From Arthrobacter antioxidans (GTDB lineage Bacteria > Actinomycetota > Actinomycetes > Actinomycetales > Micrococcaceae), in the NCBI RefSeq assembly GCF_023100725.1, contig NZ_CP095501.1, positions 1,612,001 through 1,676,000 of the forward strand: a DNA stretch of 64,000 nucleotides, read 5' to 3'. Numbering within the stretch: position 1 is the first letter of the stretch; every line of letters starts with the position of its first letter. The translations under genes and the position numbers were made by a program. A model generated the notes under the pieces. That model did not search any database. It saw nothing but the letters and a program-made list of their open reading frames with translations, and was not told the origin of the DNA. Shown one piece after another: positions 6,959 through 15,611 of this stretch.

Positions 6959-8971
6959 GTGTCAGCGCCCCAGCCCATCAGACTCATCGTCGACGGCGAA
7001 GAGAAGCAGGCGACGGCGGGCACCACCGGCACGGAGCTGTTCGGCGAGCGGCGCGACGTCGTCGTCATGCGGGTGGACGGCGACCTGGTGGACCTCGACC
7101 GGGAACTGCCCGACGGCGCCGCCGTGCAGGGCGTGACGCTCGAGGACCCCGCGGGGCTCGAGGTCCTCCGCCATTCCGCCGCGCACGTCATGGCGCAGGC
7201 CGTGCAGCAGCTGCGCCCCGGGGCCACGCTGGGCATCGGCCCGTACATCACGGACGGCTTCTACTTCGACTTCGACGTCGAGGAACCCTTCACGCCCGAC
7301 GAGCTCAAGCAGCTCGAGAAGATGATGCTGAAGATCGTCAACGCCAACCAGCGCTTCGTCCGCCGGGTCGTGTCCGAGGACGAGGCCCGCGAGGCCATGA
7401 AGGACGAGCCGTACAAGCTCGAGCTGATCGGCCTCAAGGGCGGCGCGACGGACGAGGACGGTGCCTCCGTCGAGGTGGGCGCCGGCGAGCTGACCGTCTA
7501 CGACAACGTGGACCGCAAGTCCGGCGACGTCGTGTGGAAGGACCTGTGCCGCGGTCCGCACCTGCCCAACACCAAGCTCATCTCCAATGCCTACTCGCTC
7601 ACCCGCTCGGCGGCCGCCTACTGGCGCGGCAGCGAGAAGAACAAGCAGCTGCAGCGGATCTACGGCACGGCATGGCCCACCAAGGACGCCCTCAAGGCCT
7701 ACCAGGAACGGCTGGCCGAAGCGGAGCGGCGCGACCACCGGCGCCTCGGCACGGAGCTGGACCTGTTCTCCTTCCCGGACGAGCTGGGCTCCGGCCTGCC
7801 CGTGTTCCACCCCAAGGGCGGCACCATCCGCAAGGCGATGGAGGACTACTCCCGCCAGCGCCACACCGACGCCGGATACGAGTTCGTCTACACGCCCCAC
7901 ATCACGAAGGGGCACCTCTACGAGGTCTCCGGGCACCTCGACTGGTACCGGGACGGCATGTTCCCGGCCATGCACATCGACGAGGAGCTGAACGAGGACG
8001 GCACGGTGCGCAAGCCCGGGCAGGACTACTACCTCAAGCCGATGAACTGCCCCATGCACAACCTGGTCTTCCGGTCCCGCGGGCGGTCCTACCGCGAACT
8101 GCCGCTGCGCCTGTTCGAATTCGGCTCGGTCTACCGCTACGAGAAGTCCGGCGTGGTCCACGGCCTGACGCGCGTCCGGGGCATGACCCAGGACGACGCC
8201 CACATCTACTGCACCCGCGAGCAGATGAAGGACGAGCTCACGGGGACCCTGAACTTCGTGCTGGGCCTGCTCAAGGACTACGGGCTCGACGACTTCTACC
8301 TGGAGCTCTCCACGCGCAACCCCGAGAAGTCGGTGGGCTCGGAGGAGATCTGGGAGGAGGCCACCCGCACGCTCGCCGAGGTCGCCGAGGCCTCCGGCCT
8401 GGAGCTCGTGCCCGATCCCGGGGGAGCCGCGTTCTACGGCCCCAAGATCTCCGTCCAGGCGCGCGACGCGATCGGCCGCACCTGGCAGATGTCCACCATC
8501 CAGCTGGACTTCAACCTGCCCGAGCGCTTCGAACTCGAATACCAGGCGGCCGACGGCACCCGACAGCGCCCCGTCATGATCCACCGGGCCCTGTTCGGGT
8601 CGATCGAGCGCTTCATGGGTGTCCTCACCGAGCACTACGCCGGGGCGTTCCCCGCCTGGCTGGCACCCGTGCAGGTGCTCGCCGTCCCCGTGGCGGAGGC
8701 CTTCAACGACTATCTGTTCGACGTCGTCGACAAGCTCAAGGCCGAGGGCATCCGCGCGCAGGTGGACGCCGGCTCCGACCGCTTCCCGAAGAAGATCAGG
8801 ACGGCGAGCAAGGAGAAGGTGCCGTTCGTGCTCATCGCGGGAGGCGAGGACCAGGAGGCCAACGCGGTCTCGTTCCGTTTCCGCGACGGCAGCCAGGACA
8901 ACCAGGTACCGGTGGACGAGGCCGTCCGCAGGATCGTGGAGGCGGTCCGCAACCGGGAGGCGACGGTCTGA
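6959..8971 (+). CDS. thrS: threonine--tRNA ligase
   Basis: A 670-residue class II threonyl-tRNA synthetase. Domains in order are TGS (about 1-65), the Ala-editing SAD-type domain (about 70-230), the class II catalytic core with [12 protein letters not shown] and the zinc Cys in [10 protein letters not shown], and the C-terminal anticodon-binding domain from about 560. The start is GTG 6959, with AAGGAG 7 nt upstream; the register stays open to 6815, but that extension has no ribosome site and would span the promoter. Its stop overlaps the ATG of the HIT gene by one base (TGATG), so thrS-HIT-pgsA is a coupled operon, as in Mycobacterium. Confidence 0.97.
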   Translation: MSAPQPIRLIVDGEEKQATAGTTGTELFGERRDVVVMRVDGDLVDLDRELPDGAAVQGVTLEDPAGLEVLRHSAAHVMAQAVQQLRPGATLGIGPYITDGFYFDFDVEEPFTPDELKQLEKMMLKIVNANQRFVRRVVSEDEAREAMKDEPYKLELIGLKGGATDEDGASVEVGAGELTVYDNVDRKSGDVVWKDLCRGPHLPNTKLISNAYSLTRSAAAYWRGSEKNKQLQRIYGTAWPTKDALKAYQERLAEAERRDHRRLGTELDLFSFPDELGSGLPVFHPKGGTIRKAMEDYSRQRHTDAGYEFVYTPHITKGHLYEVSGHLDWYRDGMFPAMHIDEELNEDGTVRKPGQDYYLKPMNCPMHNLVFRSRGRSYRELPLRLFEFGSVYRYEKSGVVHGLTRVRGMTQDDAHIYCTREQMKDELTGTLNFVLGLLKDYGLDDFYLELSTRNPEKSVGSEEIWEEATRTLAEVAEASGLELVPDPGGAAFYGPKISVQARDAIGRTWQMSTIQLDFNLPERFELEYQAADGTRQRPVMIHRALFGSIERFMGVLTEHYAGAFPAWLAPVQVLAVPVAEAFNDYLFDVVDKLKAEGIRAQVDAGSDRFPKKIRTASKEKVPFVLIAGGEDQEANAVSFRFRDGSQDNQVPVDEAVRRIVEAVRNREATV

Positions 8972-9594
8972 TGGCCGACGCCGACAGTCCGGACACCTCC
9001 CTGCTCGGCGAGCCGGCGGCTGGGTACCCGGGTGACCGGGAGGTCACCGACGGCTTCGAACTCGCCGGCGTGCCCGACGCCTTCCAGCGGCTGTGGACCC
9101 CGCACCGCCTCGCCTACATCAAGGGCGGGCAGGAGCAGGTGACGACGGAGGAGTCGTGCCCGTTCTGCCGCGCGCCGCAGCTGAGCGACGAGGACGCCCT
9201 GATCGTCCATCGGGGCACGCACGCCTTCGTGCTCCTCAACCTCTTCCCCTACAACGCCGGGCACCTCCTGGTCTGCCCGTACCGCCACGTGCCCGACTAC
9301 ACGGACATCGACGGCGCCGAGACCGCGGAGATCGCCGCCCTCACCCAGACCGCCATGCGCGTGCTGCGCCGGGTCTCCAACCCCTCCGGATTCAACCTCG
9401 GCATGAACCAGGGCGTCACGGGGGGTGCCGGGATCGCAGCCCACCTGCACCAGCACGTGGTGCCGCGCTGGGGCGGCGACGGCAACTTCCTGCCGATCAT
9501 CGCGCAGACCAAGGCCATCACCCAGACGCTCGGCGACGTGCGCGGGCAGGTCGCCGCGGCGTGGGCCGGCGACGACGCGGGATCGGCCTCCTGA
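8971..9594 (+). CDS. HIT-family diadenosine tetraphosphate phosphorylase-like protein
   Basis: A 207-residue histidine-triad protein with the active-site HLHQH in AAHLHQHVVPRWGGD and a zinc-type CPFC near the N-terminus of the domain. The orthologous position in M. tuberculosis (Rv2613c, between thrS and pgsA1) encodes an Ap4A phosphorylase, so I infer cleavage of Ap4A, a by-product of aminoacyl-tRNA synthetases such as the ThrRS encoded just upstream. The first 45 residues are an acidic extension outside the HIT fold. Start and stop codons overlap those of thrS and pgsA, supporting co-translation. Confidence 0.88.
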   Translation: MADADSPDTSLLGEPAAGYPGDREVTDGFELAGVPDAFQRLWTPHRLAYIKGGQEQVTTEESCPFCRAPQLSDEDALIVHRGTHAFVLLNLFPYNAGHLLVCPYRHVPDYTDIDGAETAEIAALTQTAMRVLRRVSNPSGFNLGMNQGVTGGAGIAAHLHQHVVPRWGGDGNFLPIIAQTKAITQTLGDVRGQVAAAWAGDDAGSAS

Positions 9595-10214
9595 TGCTCA
9601 ACAGGTACGCGCGGGGCTTCTTCACCCGGCTCTTCACGCCCCTGGCCAGGCTGCTGCTGAAGTGGGGCGTGACGCCCGACGCCGTGACCATCGCCGGCAC
9701 CCTCGGCGTGGCCGGCGGCGCACTGGTGTTATACCCGCTCGGGCAGCTGTTCTGGGGCACGGTCTTCATCACCCTGTTCGTGTTCTCCGACGTGGTCGAC
9801 GGCATCATGGCCAGGATCAAGGGCCACAGCGGCCTCTGGGGGAACTTCCTCGACTCCACGCTCGACCGCATCGCCGACGGCGCCCTCTTCGCCGGCGTGG
9901 CCATCTGGTTCTTCACGGGCGGGCAGAACACGGCCATCGCGGTCGCGGCCCTCGCCTGCCTCGTGCTGGGCATGATCGTGTCCTACGCGCGGGCCAAGGC
10001 GGAATCGCTCGGGTTCACCGCGAACGTGGGCGTGGCCGAGCGCGCCGAGCGCCTCGTCTCCGTCCTCGTGGTCACCGGGCTCACGGGTCTCGGGCTGCCC
10101 GAGGGGGTCCTGCTCGCGGTGCTGGTCATCCTGGCCGCCGCGAGCCTCGTCACGGTCTACCAGCGGATCAGCACCGTGCGCCGGCAGTCCCGCGAGGCGC
10201 GGCCGGCCTCCTGA
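9594..10214 (+). CDS. pgsA: phosphatidylinositol phosphate synthase
   Basis: A 206-residue integral membrane CDP-alcohol phosphatidyltransferase. The motif DVVDGIMARIKGHSG...LD..LDR contains the D-x2-DG-x2-AR-x8-G-x3-D-x3-D metal and CDP-binding signature. About six transmembrane helices are visible. In Actinobacteria this gene next to the HIT gene makes phosphatidylinositol phosphate from CDP-diacylglycerol and inositol 1-phosphate, the entry step to PI and PI mannosides. The stop of the HIT gene overlaps its ATG. The acyltransferase and pimA mannosyltransferase genes that follow pgsA in Mycobacterium are absent here; a strong terminator comes next instead. Confidence 0.92.
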   Translation: MLNRYARGFFTRLFTPLARLLLKWGVTPDAVTIAGTLGVAGGALVLYPLGQLFWGTVFITLFVFSDVVDGIMARIKGHSGLWGNFLDSTLDRIADGALFAGVAIWFFTGGQNTAIAVAALACLVLGMIVSYARAKAESLGFTANVGVAERAERLVSVLVVTGLTGLGLPEGVLLAVLVILAAASLVTVYQRISTVRRQSREARPAS

Positions 10215-10249
10215 CACCGTCCGGCCTGTCCGGCGTCGTCGACCCGAGC

Positions 10250-10296
10250 GCGCACGTGGGGTGGGTCCCGGTCGGCAGGACCCACCCCACGTGCGC
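10250..10296 (+). terminator. terminator after thrS-HIT-pgsA
   Basis: A perfect 19-bp stem (10250-10268 with 10278-10296) with a 9-nt loop lies 36 bp after the pgsA stop. The convergent sigma factor gene ends at 10316, so it may serve both directions. Confidence 0.85.
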
Positions 10297-10315
10297 CCTC
10301 CGAGCCGCCGAGGCC

Positions 10316-11140
10316 TCAGGATGCGGAGGCGAGGACCGGCCGGGCCCCCGTGAAGGCAACCGCGTGATCGCGCAGGGGCGTCAGCGCGGTGCCCAGGGCC
10401 GAGAGGTACTCGGCGCGCCGCTTCGGAGCCACCCTGGACGTCGGGGTGGGCGACGCGCCGGGGGTGTCGGCGTAATGGGTCGCGAGTCCGTCGTGCAGCA
10501 GCCGGAGCGCCTCGGACTTCTGCTGTGACACGGCCGAGTGCGTGGTGCCGAGTTCGGCGGCGACGTCGGTCACCGAACGGCCCTCGAAGAAGACCTGCTC
10601 GATGATGTGCCGCATGCGCGCCGGAAGGTGGACGACGGCGGTCCGCAGGTGCCGGATCTGCTCGTCGGCGAGCAGCGAGGCCTCGGGCAGCTGGTCGAGC
10701 GACGGGACGAGGTCGAGCACGGTCTCGTCGAGCACGTGCACGGAGCGGGCGGCGTCGTCGAGCGCCGAATGGATCTCCTGCCGGCTGACGCCGAGCGTCA
10801 TGGCCAGCTCGTCGGTGGTCGGCCTGCGCCCGAGGGTGGCAGCGAGGGCGTCCTGCGCGCCCAGCGTGTCGCCGATCCGCCGTCGGACGGACCGCGGCGC
10901 CCAGTCGTTGGACCGCATCTCGTCCGCGAAGGCGCCCGTGATGCGACGCCGGGCATAGGCGCCGAACGGCACGCCGAGCGTGGGATCGAAGGCGTCCGCC
11001 GAGGTGATGAGCGCGATTGCTCCGACGGACGCCAGGTCCTCCCGCGACAGATGCGTGGCGCGGGCGCACAAGGACGAGACGAGATACCCGACCAGTGGCA
11101 GGTTGTCGACGATAAGTTTTTCACGGTCCCGTGAATGCAT
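10316..11140 (-). CDS. sigma-70 family sigma factor, WhiG/FliA type
   Basis: A 274-residue alternative sigma factor. Region 2 covers about residues 10-80 and ends with ITGAFADEMRSNDWAPRSVR, close to the FliA/WhiG signature at the region 2/3 border. Region 3 is LGRRPTTDELAMTLGVSRQE. Region 4 contains LPARMRHIIEQVFFEGRSVT and the helix-turn-helix VAAELGTTHSAVSQQKSEAL. A Pro/Arg tail of about 60 residues follows. I chose ATG 11140, with GGGGAG 7 nt upstream, over an in-frame TTG 6 nt before it. No anti-sigma factor, flagellar or sporulation gene is next to it, so its regulon is unknown. It occupies the place where PI-mannoside genes lie in related genomes. Confidence 0.88.
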   Translation of the reverse strand: MHSRDREKLIVDNLPLVGYLVSSLCARATHLSREDLASVGAIALITSADAFDPTLGVPFGAYARRRITGAFADEMRSNDWAPRSVRRRIGDTLGAQDALAATLGRRPTTDELAMTLGVSRQEIHSALDDAARSVHVLDETVLDLVPSLDQLPEASLLADEQIRHLRTAVVHLPARMRHIIEQVFFEGRSVTDVAAELGTTHSAVSQQKSEALRLLHDGLATHYADTPGASPTPTSRVAPKRRAEYLSALGTALTPLRDHAVAFTGARPVLASAS

Positions 11141-11318
11141 GAGCAAGCTCCCCAGCTGCCTAGTCGCATTGCAGCCCGTAGCGGCCCGGTGAGGGGCTGC
11201 CGGGGGCGGCAGGTGTCGTGATGAAGCTATCAGCGGCGTTTCGGGCGTACGGGCCCCTTAGGCCAATCCTGCTCAAAGGCTGAGGTTCGTCTGCTTACAC
11301 CCGCCAAAACTTCGGTCC

Positions 11319-11345
11319 GGGGCCTCGAGTCCTGAGCGAGGCCCC
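11319..11345. other. 9-bp hairpin between sigma factor gene and small ORF
   Basis: GGGGCCTCG (11319-11327) pairs perfectly with 11337-11345 around a 9-nt loop. It lies about 60 bp before the small ORF and could be a leader structure or a terminator of an upstream antisense transcript. Its role is unknown. Confidence 0.4.
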
Positions 11346-11407
11346 GATGATTCACCGCCGTCGGAACCGTCTGTAAGGCGACCCATCATCCAGGGGAAGG
11401 ACTCACG

Positions 11408-11635
11408 ATGCCGCACCTCCCGGCGTTCCTGCCGCCCGATCTGCACATCGTCTCGCAGGCGGAACTGCTCCTGCTGGAACGCGGAGCCGTGGCCCGGGGA
11501 GGCAGGCCGGCGGCCGGCGCTGCCGGGCCGTCCGCGCCGTGGCCCGAGGAACCCCTCGACCGGCTGCTCGATGAACTCGAGCGTCGCGAGCTGGTCGCCG
11601 GCGACCGAGCGACCGAGGCCGGGCGCGTATCATGA
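11408..11635 (+). CDS. small hypothetical protein, unrecognised
   Basis: A 75-residue ORF I do not recognise. It begins MPHLPAFLPPDLHIVSQAEL, with an Ala/Gly/Pro-rich middle and an amphipathic acidic C-terminal helix (RLLDELERRELVAG). The support for expression is a strong GGGGAAGGA ribosome site 6 nt before ATG 11408 and third-position G/C bias. It ends 35 bp before pdxS and may be in its transcription unit. A 76-residue open frame on the opposite strand is Arg/Ala-rich and looks like an antisense shadow. There is no signal peptide or membrane segment. Confidence 0.5.
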   Translation: MPHLPAFLPPDLHIVSQAELLLLERGAVARGGRPAAGAAGPSAPWPEEPLDRLLDELERRELVAGDRATEAGRVS

Positions 11636-11670
11636 GGTGTCAGCTTTTATCTACCTTTTAGGGGCAAGTT

Positions 11671-12585
11671 GTGTCCACCGTTGAAGGAAATCCGGCAACC
11701 ACAGCACAGACCGGTGGAAACCGGGTGAAGCGCGGTATGGCCGAAATGCTCAAGGGCGGCGTCATCATGGATGTCGTCACCGCCGAGCAAGCCCGCATCG
11801 CCGAAGATGCGGGTGCCGTCGCGGTCATGGCGCTCGAGCGGGTGCCCGCGGACATCCGGGCGCAGGGCGGCGTCTCGCGCATGAGCGACCCCGACATGAT
11901 CGACAGCATCATCGCGGCCGTCTCCATCCCTGTCATGGCCAAGGCGCGGATCGGCCACTTCGTGGAGGCGCAGGTGCTGCAGTCCCTCGGCGTCGACTAC
12001 ATCGACGAGTCCGAGGTCCTGACGCCCGCCGACTTCACCAACCACATCGACAAGTGGAAGTTCACGATCCCCTTCGTGTGCGGGGCCACCAACCTCGGCG
12101 AGGCCCTGCGGCGCATCAACGAGGGCGCTGCCATGATCCGGTCGAAGGGCGAGGCCGGCACCGGTGACGTCTCGAACGCCACGATGCACATGCGCAAGAT
12201 CCGCTCCGAGATCAACCGCCTGTCCTCGATGGCCGAGGACGAGCTGTACGTGGCCGCGAAGGAACTGCAGGCCCCGTACGAGCTCGTGAAGGACGTCGCC
12301 GCGGCAGGCCGCCTGCCGGTGGTGCTGTTCACCGCGGGAGGCATCGCGACCCCCGCGGACGCCGCCATGATGATGCAGCTCGGTGCCGACGGCGTCTTCG
12401 TGGGCTCGGGCATCTTCAAGTCGGGCAACCCGGCCGAGCGCGCGAACGCCATCGTCCAGGCGACGACATTCCACGACGACCCCGACATGATCGCCAAGGT
12501 CTCCCGCGGCCTCGGCGAAGCCATGGTGGGCATCAACGTCGACGAGATCCCGCAGCCGCACCGCCTGGCGGAGCGCGGCTGGTAA
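11671..12585 (+). CDS. pdxS: pyridoxal 5'-phosphate synthase lyase subunit PdxS
   Basis: A 304-residue TIM-barrel subunit of the deoxyxylulose phosphate-independent vitamin B6 pathway. It condenses ribose 5-phosphate, glyceraldehyde 3-phosphate and ammonia (from PdxT) into PLP. The two imine-forming lysines are present: K91 in [10 protein letters not shown] and K159 in [12 protein letters not shown]. The C-terminal phosphate-binding [13 protein letters not shown] is intact. It starts at GTG 11671 with AGGGGC upstream. The partner gene pdxT is unusually far, about 6.8 kb downstream, with unrelated genes between. A hairpin terminator follows at 12602. Confidence 0.97.
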   Translation: MSTVEGNPATTAQTGGNRVKRGMAEMLKGGVIMDVVTAEQARIAEDAGAVAVMALERVPADIRAQGGVSRMSDPDMIDSIIAAVSIPVMAKARIGHFVEAQVLQSLGVDYIDESEVLTPADFTNHIDKWKFTIPFVCGATNLGEALRRINEGAAMIRSKGEAGTGDVSNATMHMRKIRSEINRLSSMAEDELYVAAKELQAPYELVKDVAAAGRLPVVLFTAGGIATPADAAMMMQLGADGVFVGSGIFKSGNPAERANAIVQATTFHDDPDMIAKVSRGLGEAMVGINVDEIPQPHRLAERGW

Positions 12586-12601
12586 TCCGGCAGAGCATCA
12601 C

Positions 12602-12633
12602 GAAGGGTCGCAGCCGCGAGGCTGCGGCCCTTC
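12602..12633 (+). terminator. terminator after pdxS
   Basis: A 14-bp stem (12602-12615 with 12620-12633, one T-G wobble) with a GCGA tetraloop lies 17 bp after the pdxS stop and 22 bp before the end of the convergent GNAT gene. Confidence 0.8.
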
Positions 12634-12655
12634 CGCGTTCCCGGGGCGGCCCGGG

Positions 12656-13372
12656 TCAGAGCGCCAGGGCGTAGGTCTTCCCGCGGCCCAGCAGCACGAA
12701 CCCCCGCCGGGAGAAGAACGCGTAGCCCTGCGGGGTGGCGTTGACGGCCAGATCCACCGCGCCCGCCGCACCCGCGGCGCGCGCGGTGGCGCTGAGCAGT
12801 GCCGTGGCCAGCCCCCGCCGCTGGTACCCGGGGAGGACCTCCAGCTGGTGGATGCCGCCGAGACCCTGCAGCCCGGCGACCCCGACCGGATGGAACGAGT
12901 ACGCGGCACCCGAGATGTTCCCGTGGGCGGGATCGCGGGTCACGGCGTGCCAGGCCTGGCGCGGCTGAGCCCGGGCCACCCCGAGTTCCTGCCGCAGCGG
13001 CCCCGAATAGTCGGGCACCTCGGTGGTGAGGACCGCGGCGTCGTCCCCGGGCCCGACGACGGCGGAGACGGGCGCCGCCATCCACCACGGCTGCCAGCTC
13101 GGGCTGAACCCGAGCTCAGCGAGCTCTGCGCCGTCCACCGCGGCGTTGAGCCAGACCCGGACGGAGGACGCCCCGAGCCTGGTGCCCTCCGCCAGGGCGG
13201 GCCGGACGGCGTGCGCCCGGACCGCCTCGGGGAACATCACCATGAGCTCCCGCCGCGCGGGCAGCCACACCCAGGTGGCACCGTGCGTGGAGAACGTCTT
13301 CCCGCCCGTCGCCGTCGCGAGCGCCGCGCACCAGGCGGACTGCAGCCGCTGGCACGCGGCGATGCTCACCAC
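12656..13372 (-). CDS. GNAT family N-acetyltransferase
   Basis: A 238-residue protein whose C-terminal half is a GNAT domain: IHQLEVLPGYQRRGLATALL is the acetyl-CoA pyrophosphate-binding motif (Q/RxxGxG/A type), followed by AVDLAVNATPQGYAFFSRRGFVLLG. The N-terminal 110 residues are a divergent, possibly second, GNAT-like half with WVWLPARRELMVMFP. It should acetylate a small molecule or protein with acetyl-CoA in the cytosol; the acceptor is unknown. I chose GTG 13372 (VVSIAACQRL), because the longer open frame overlaps the upstream peptidase gene. It begins 26 bp after the peptidase stop codon and is probably co-transcribed with it. Confidence 0.8.
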   Translation of the reverse strand: MVSIAACQRLQSAWCAALATATGGKTFSTHGATWVWLPARRELMVMFPEAVRAHAVRPALAEGTRLGASSVRVWLNAAVDGAELAELGFSPSWQPWWMAAPVSAVVGPGDDAAVLTTEVPDYSGPLRQELGVARAQPRQAWHAVTRDPAHGNISGAAYSFHPVGVAGLQGLGGIHQLEVLPGYQRRGLATALLSATARAAGAAGAVDLAVNATPQGYAFFSRRGFVLLGRGKTYALAL

Positions 13373-13397
13373 GCCCGACCACCGGCGGACGGTTCCC

Positions 13398-15407
13398 TCA
13401 TGCGAGGCCGCGGCGGACCAGCAGGGGCTGGAGGTCCGCGTCCCGTCCCCGGAACCTGCGGAACGCCTCCAGCGGGTCGATGCTGTTGCCGCGGGAGAGC
13501 AGCTCACGCCGGAAATGGTCGCCGTTCTCCCGGGTGAGACCGCCCGAGGACTTGAACCACTCCACGGTGTCGGCGTCGAGCATCTCGCTCCAGATGTACG
13601 CGTAGTAGGACGCGGCGTACCCGCCGGCGAAGATGTGCTTGAAGTACGAGGTGCGGTACCGGGGCGGGACGGGGGTGAAGTCGATCCCGGCGTCCGCGAG
13701 CGCCGAGGCCTCGAAGGCCAGCGGATCCTCGATCACCGTGCCGGCCGGGACGGAGTGCCAGGCGAGGTCGAGGAGGGTCGCGCCGAGGTAGGCGGTCGTC
13801 TCGAAGCCCTCGCCCCAGGCGCCCGCCGCATGCATGCGGTCGATGACGTCCTGGGGAAGCGCCTCACCCGTCTCGTGGTGGCGTGCGTAGTGCGCCACGA
13901 TCTCGGGCCACAGGATCCACATCTCGTTGACCTGCGACGGGTACTCGACGAAGTCGCGCGGCACGGACGTCCCCGCGAGGAGCGGGTAGGTGACGTCGGA
14001 GAACAGGCCGTGCAGGGCGTGGCCGAACTCGTGGAAGGTGGTGACCACCTGGTCGTAGGAGAGCAGCGTGGGCTCACCGACCCCCGGCGTCGAGATGTTC
14101 AGGTTGTTGATGACGACGGCGCGCGTGCCCTCGAGCCGGGACTGGTCCACGAAGGAGTTCATCCAGGCGCCGCCGCTCTTGGTGTCGCGCGTGTAGAAGT
14201 CGCCAAGGAACAGTCCGAGCCCAGACCCGTCCTCGTTGAAGATCTCCCACACGCGCACGTCGGGGTGGTAGCCCGTGAGGTCTGTGCGCTCCGTGAACGC
14301 CAGGCCGTACAGGCGGTTCGCGGCGTAGAAGACGCCGTCGTTCAGGACGCGCTCGAGCTCGAAGTAGGGGCGCAGGGCATCGAGGTCGACGTCGAACTTC
14401 GCCTTCCGCACCTTCGCGGCGTAGTAGGCCCAGTCCCACGGTTCGATGCCGTGGCCGGCCTCCGCCTCGAGTTCGGTGGCCTCGGCGCGGGCGTTGCGGA
14501 CCGCCGGAGCCGCGAGCTCCCGCATGCGGTCGAGGATCGCCTCGAGCGACGGCGCCGTCTGGCTGTCGGTCGCCGCGGCCGCGTGCGTGTCGAAGCCGAG
14601 GAGGGCGGCGCGCTCGGCGCGGAGCGTGGCCATGCGCACGGTGACGGCGAGGGTGTCGGACTCGTTGCCGCGGGCCCCGCGGGTCACGGAGGCCTCGTGC
14701 AGGCGACGGCGCACCTCGCGGTTCGTGAGCTGCTCCAGCGCCGGCTGCGCAGTCGGCAGGATGAGCGTCAGGAGGTATTTCCCGTCGTGCCCGGCGTCGG
14801 ACGCCGCAGTGGCCGCGGCGGAGATCGCATCGGCGGAGAGCCCGTCGAGTTCCTCGGGGGTGTCGAGCACCAACGCGGAATCGTTCGTGTCCTTCAGCAG
14901 CTTCTGCGAGAACTCGGTGCTCAGCGCCGACAGCTCCGCGTTCAGCCGGCGCAGCGTGGCCTGCGCGTCGTCGTCGAGCTCAGCTCCCGCGCGCACGAAC
15001 CCGCGGAGGTACTCCTCCACGAGGCGCGCCGACTCGGCGTCGAGTCCCTCGAGGGGCACCTGGCGGATGCGCTCGAACAGGACGCGGTTCAGCTTGATGT
15101 TGTCCTCGTGCTCCGCGATGCGCGGGGCGATCTGCTGCTCCAGCTCCTGGACGGCCTCCGTCGCGTGGCTGACCGAGTTGCTGAAGAAGACCCGCGAGAC
15201 GCGGTCCAGGGTGCTGCCCGCACGCTCGAGGGCGATGAGCGTGTTCTCGAAGGAGGCCGGTTCCCCGGATCCCGTGATGCGATCGATCTCGGCGAGGTGC
15301 TCGGCGAAACCGGCATCGAACGCGGGCAGGTAGTGCTCGTCCCGGATAACCGCGAATGGGGGCAGCTGGTAGTCGAGGGTACTGGGCTCAAGAAAAGGGT
15401 TGCTCAT
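13398..15407 (-). CDS. M3 family metallopeptidase (oligopeptidase A/Dcp type)
   Basis: A 669-residue cytosolic zinc peptidase of the thimet oligopeptidase family (M3A). The zinc motif HEFGH is at residues 459-463 in VTTFHEFGHALHGLF, with the third ligand region about 25 residues downstream. Length matches Dcp and OpdA. There is no signal peptide, so it should degrade cytosolic oligopeptides. The start is ATG 15407 (MSNPFLEPS), a common N-terminus in this family; an in-frame start 18 nt upstream is less likely. It is divergent from the secreted hydrolase and upstream of the GNAT gene. Confidence 0.95.
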   Translation of the reverse strand: MSNPFLEPSTLDYQLPPFAVIRDEHYLPAFDAGFAEHLAEIDRITGSGEPASFENTLIALERAGSTLDRVSRVFFSNSVSHATEAVQELEQQIAPRIAEHEDNIKLNRVLFERIRQVPLEGLDAESARLVEEYLRGFVRAGAELDDDAQATLRRLNAELSALSTEFSQKLLKDTNDSALVLDTPEELDGLSADAISAAATAASDAGHDGKYLLTLILPTAQPALEQLTNREVRRRLHEASVTRGARGNESDTLAVTVRMATLRAERAALLGFDTHAAAATDSQTAPSLEAILDRMRELAAPAVRNARAEATELEAEAGHGIEPWDWAYYAAKVRKAKFDVDLDALRPYFELERVLNDGVFYAANRLYGLAFTERTDLTGYHPDVRVWEIFNEDGSGLGLFLGDFYTRDTKSGGAWMNSFVDQSRLEGTRAVVINNLNISTPGVGEPTLLSYDQVVTTFHEFGHALHGLFSDVTYPLLAGTSVPRDFVEYPSQVNEMWILWPEIVAHYARHHETGEALPQDVIDRMHAAGAWGEGFETTAYLGATLLDLAWHSVPAGTVIEDPLAFEASALADAGIDFTPVPPRYRTSYFKHIFAGGYAASYYAYIWSEMLDADTVEWFKSSGGLTRENGDHFRRELLSRGNSIDPLEAFRRFRGRDADLQPLLVRRGLA

Positions 15408-15450
15408 GGGAACTAACTTTTGCACGTTGTTGCAGGTAAGCCCACCACCC

Positions 15451-15480
15451 TTGACCCGGCGGCATGTGCCTCCCTACTGT
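15451..15480 (+). promoter_or_regulatory. promoter of secreted hydrolase gene
   Basis: TTGACC (15451-15456), an 18-bp spacer and TACTGT (15475-15480) form a good housekeeping-type promoter. The 5' leader would be about 125 nt. Confidence 0.5.
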
Positions 15481-15611
15481 CGGAATGCTTCGCTGCCTGA
15501 TGATCGCCCGTCCTCCCGACCGTCGACCCGCGGGCTGGGGCGCACGGCACAGACGCCGCTGCGATGCGGGGCGCGCCGGGCAGTGCAGCCCGGTTCGACG
15601 AAGGAGCACCG

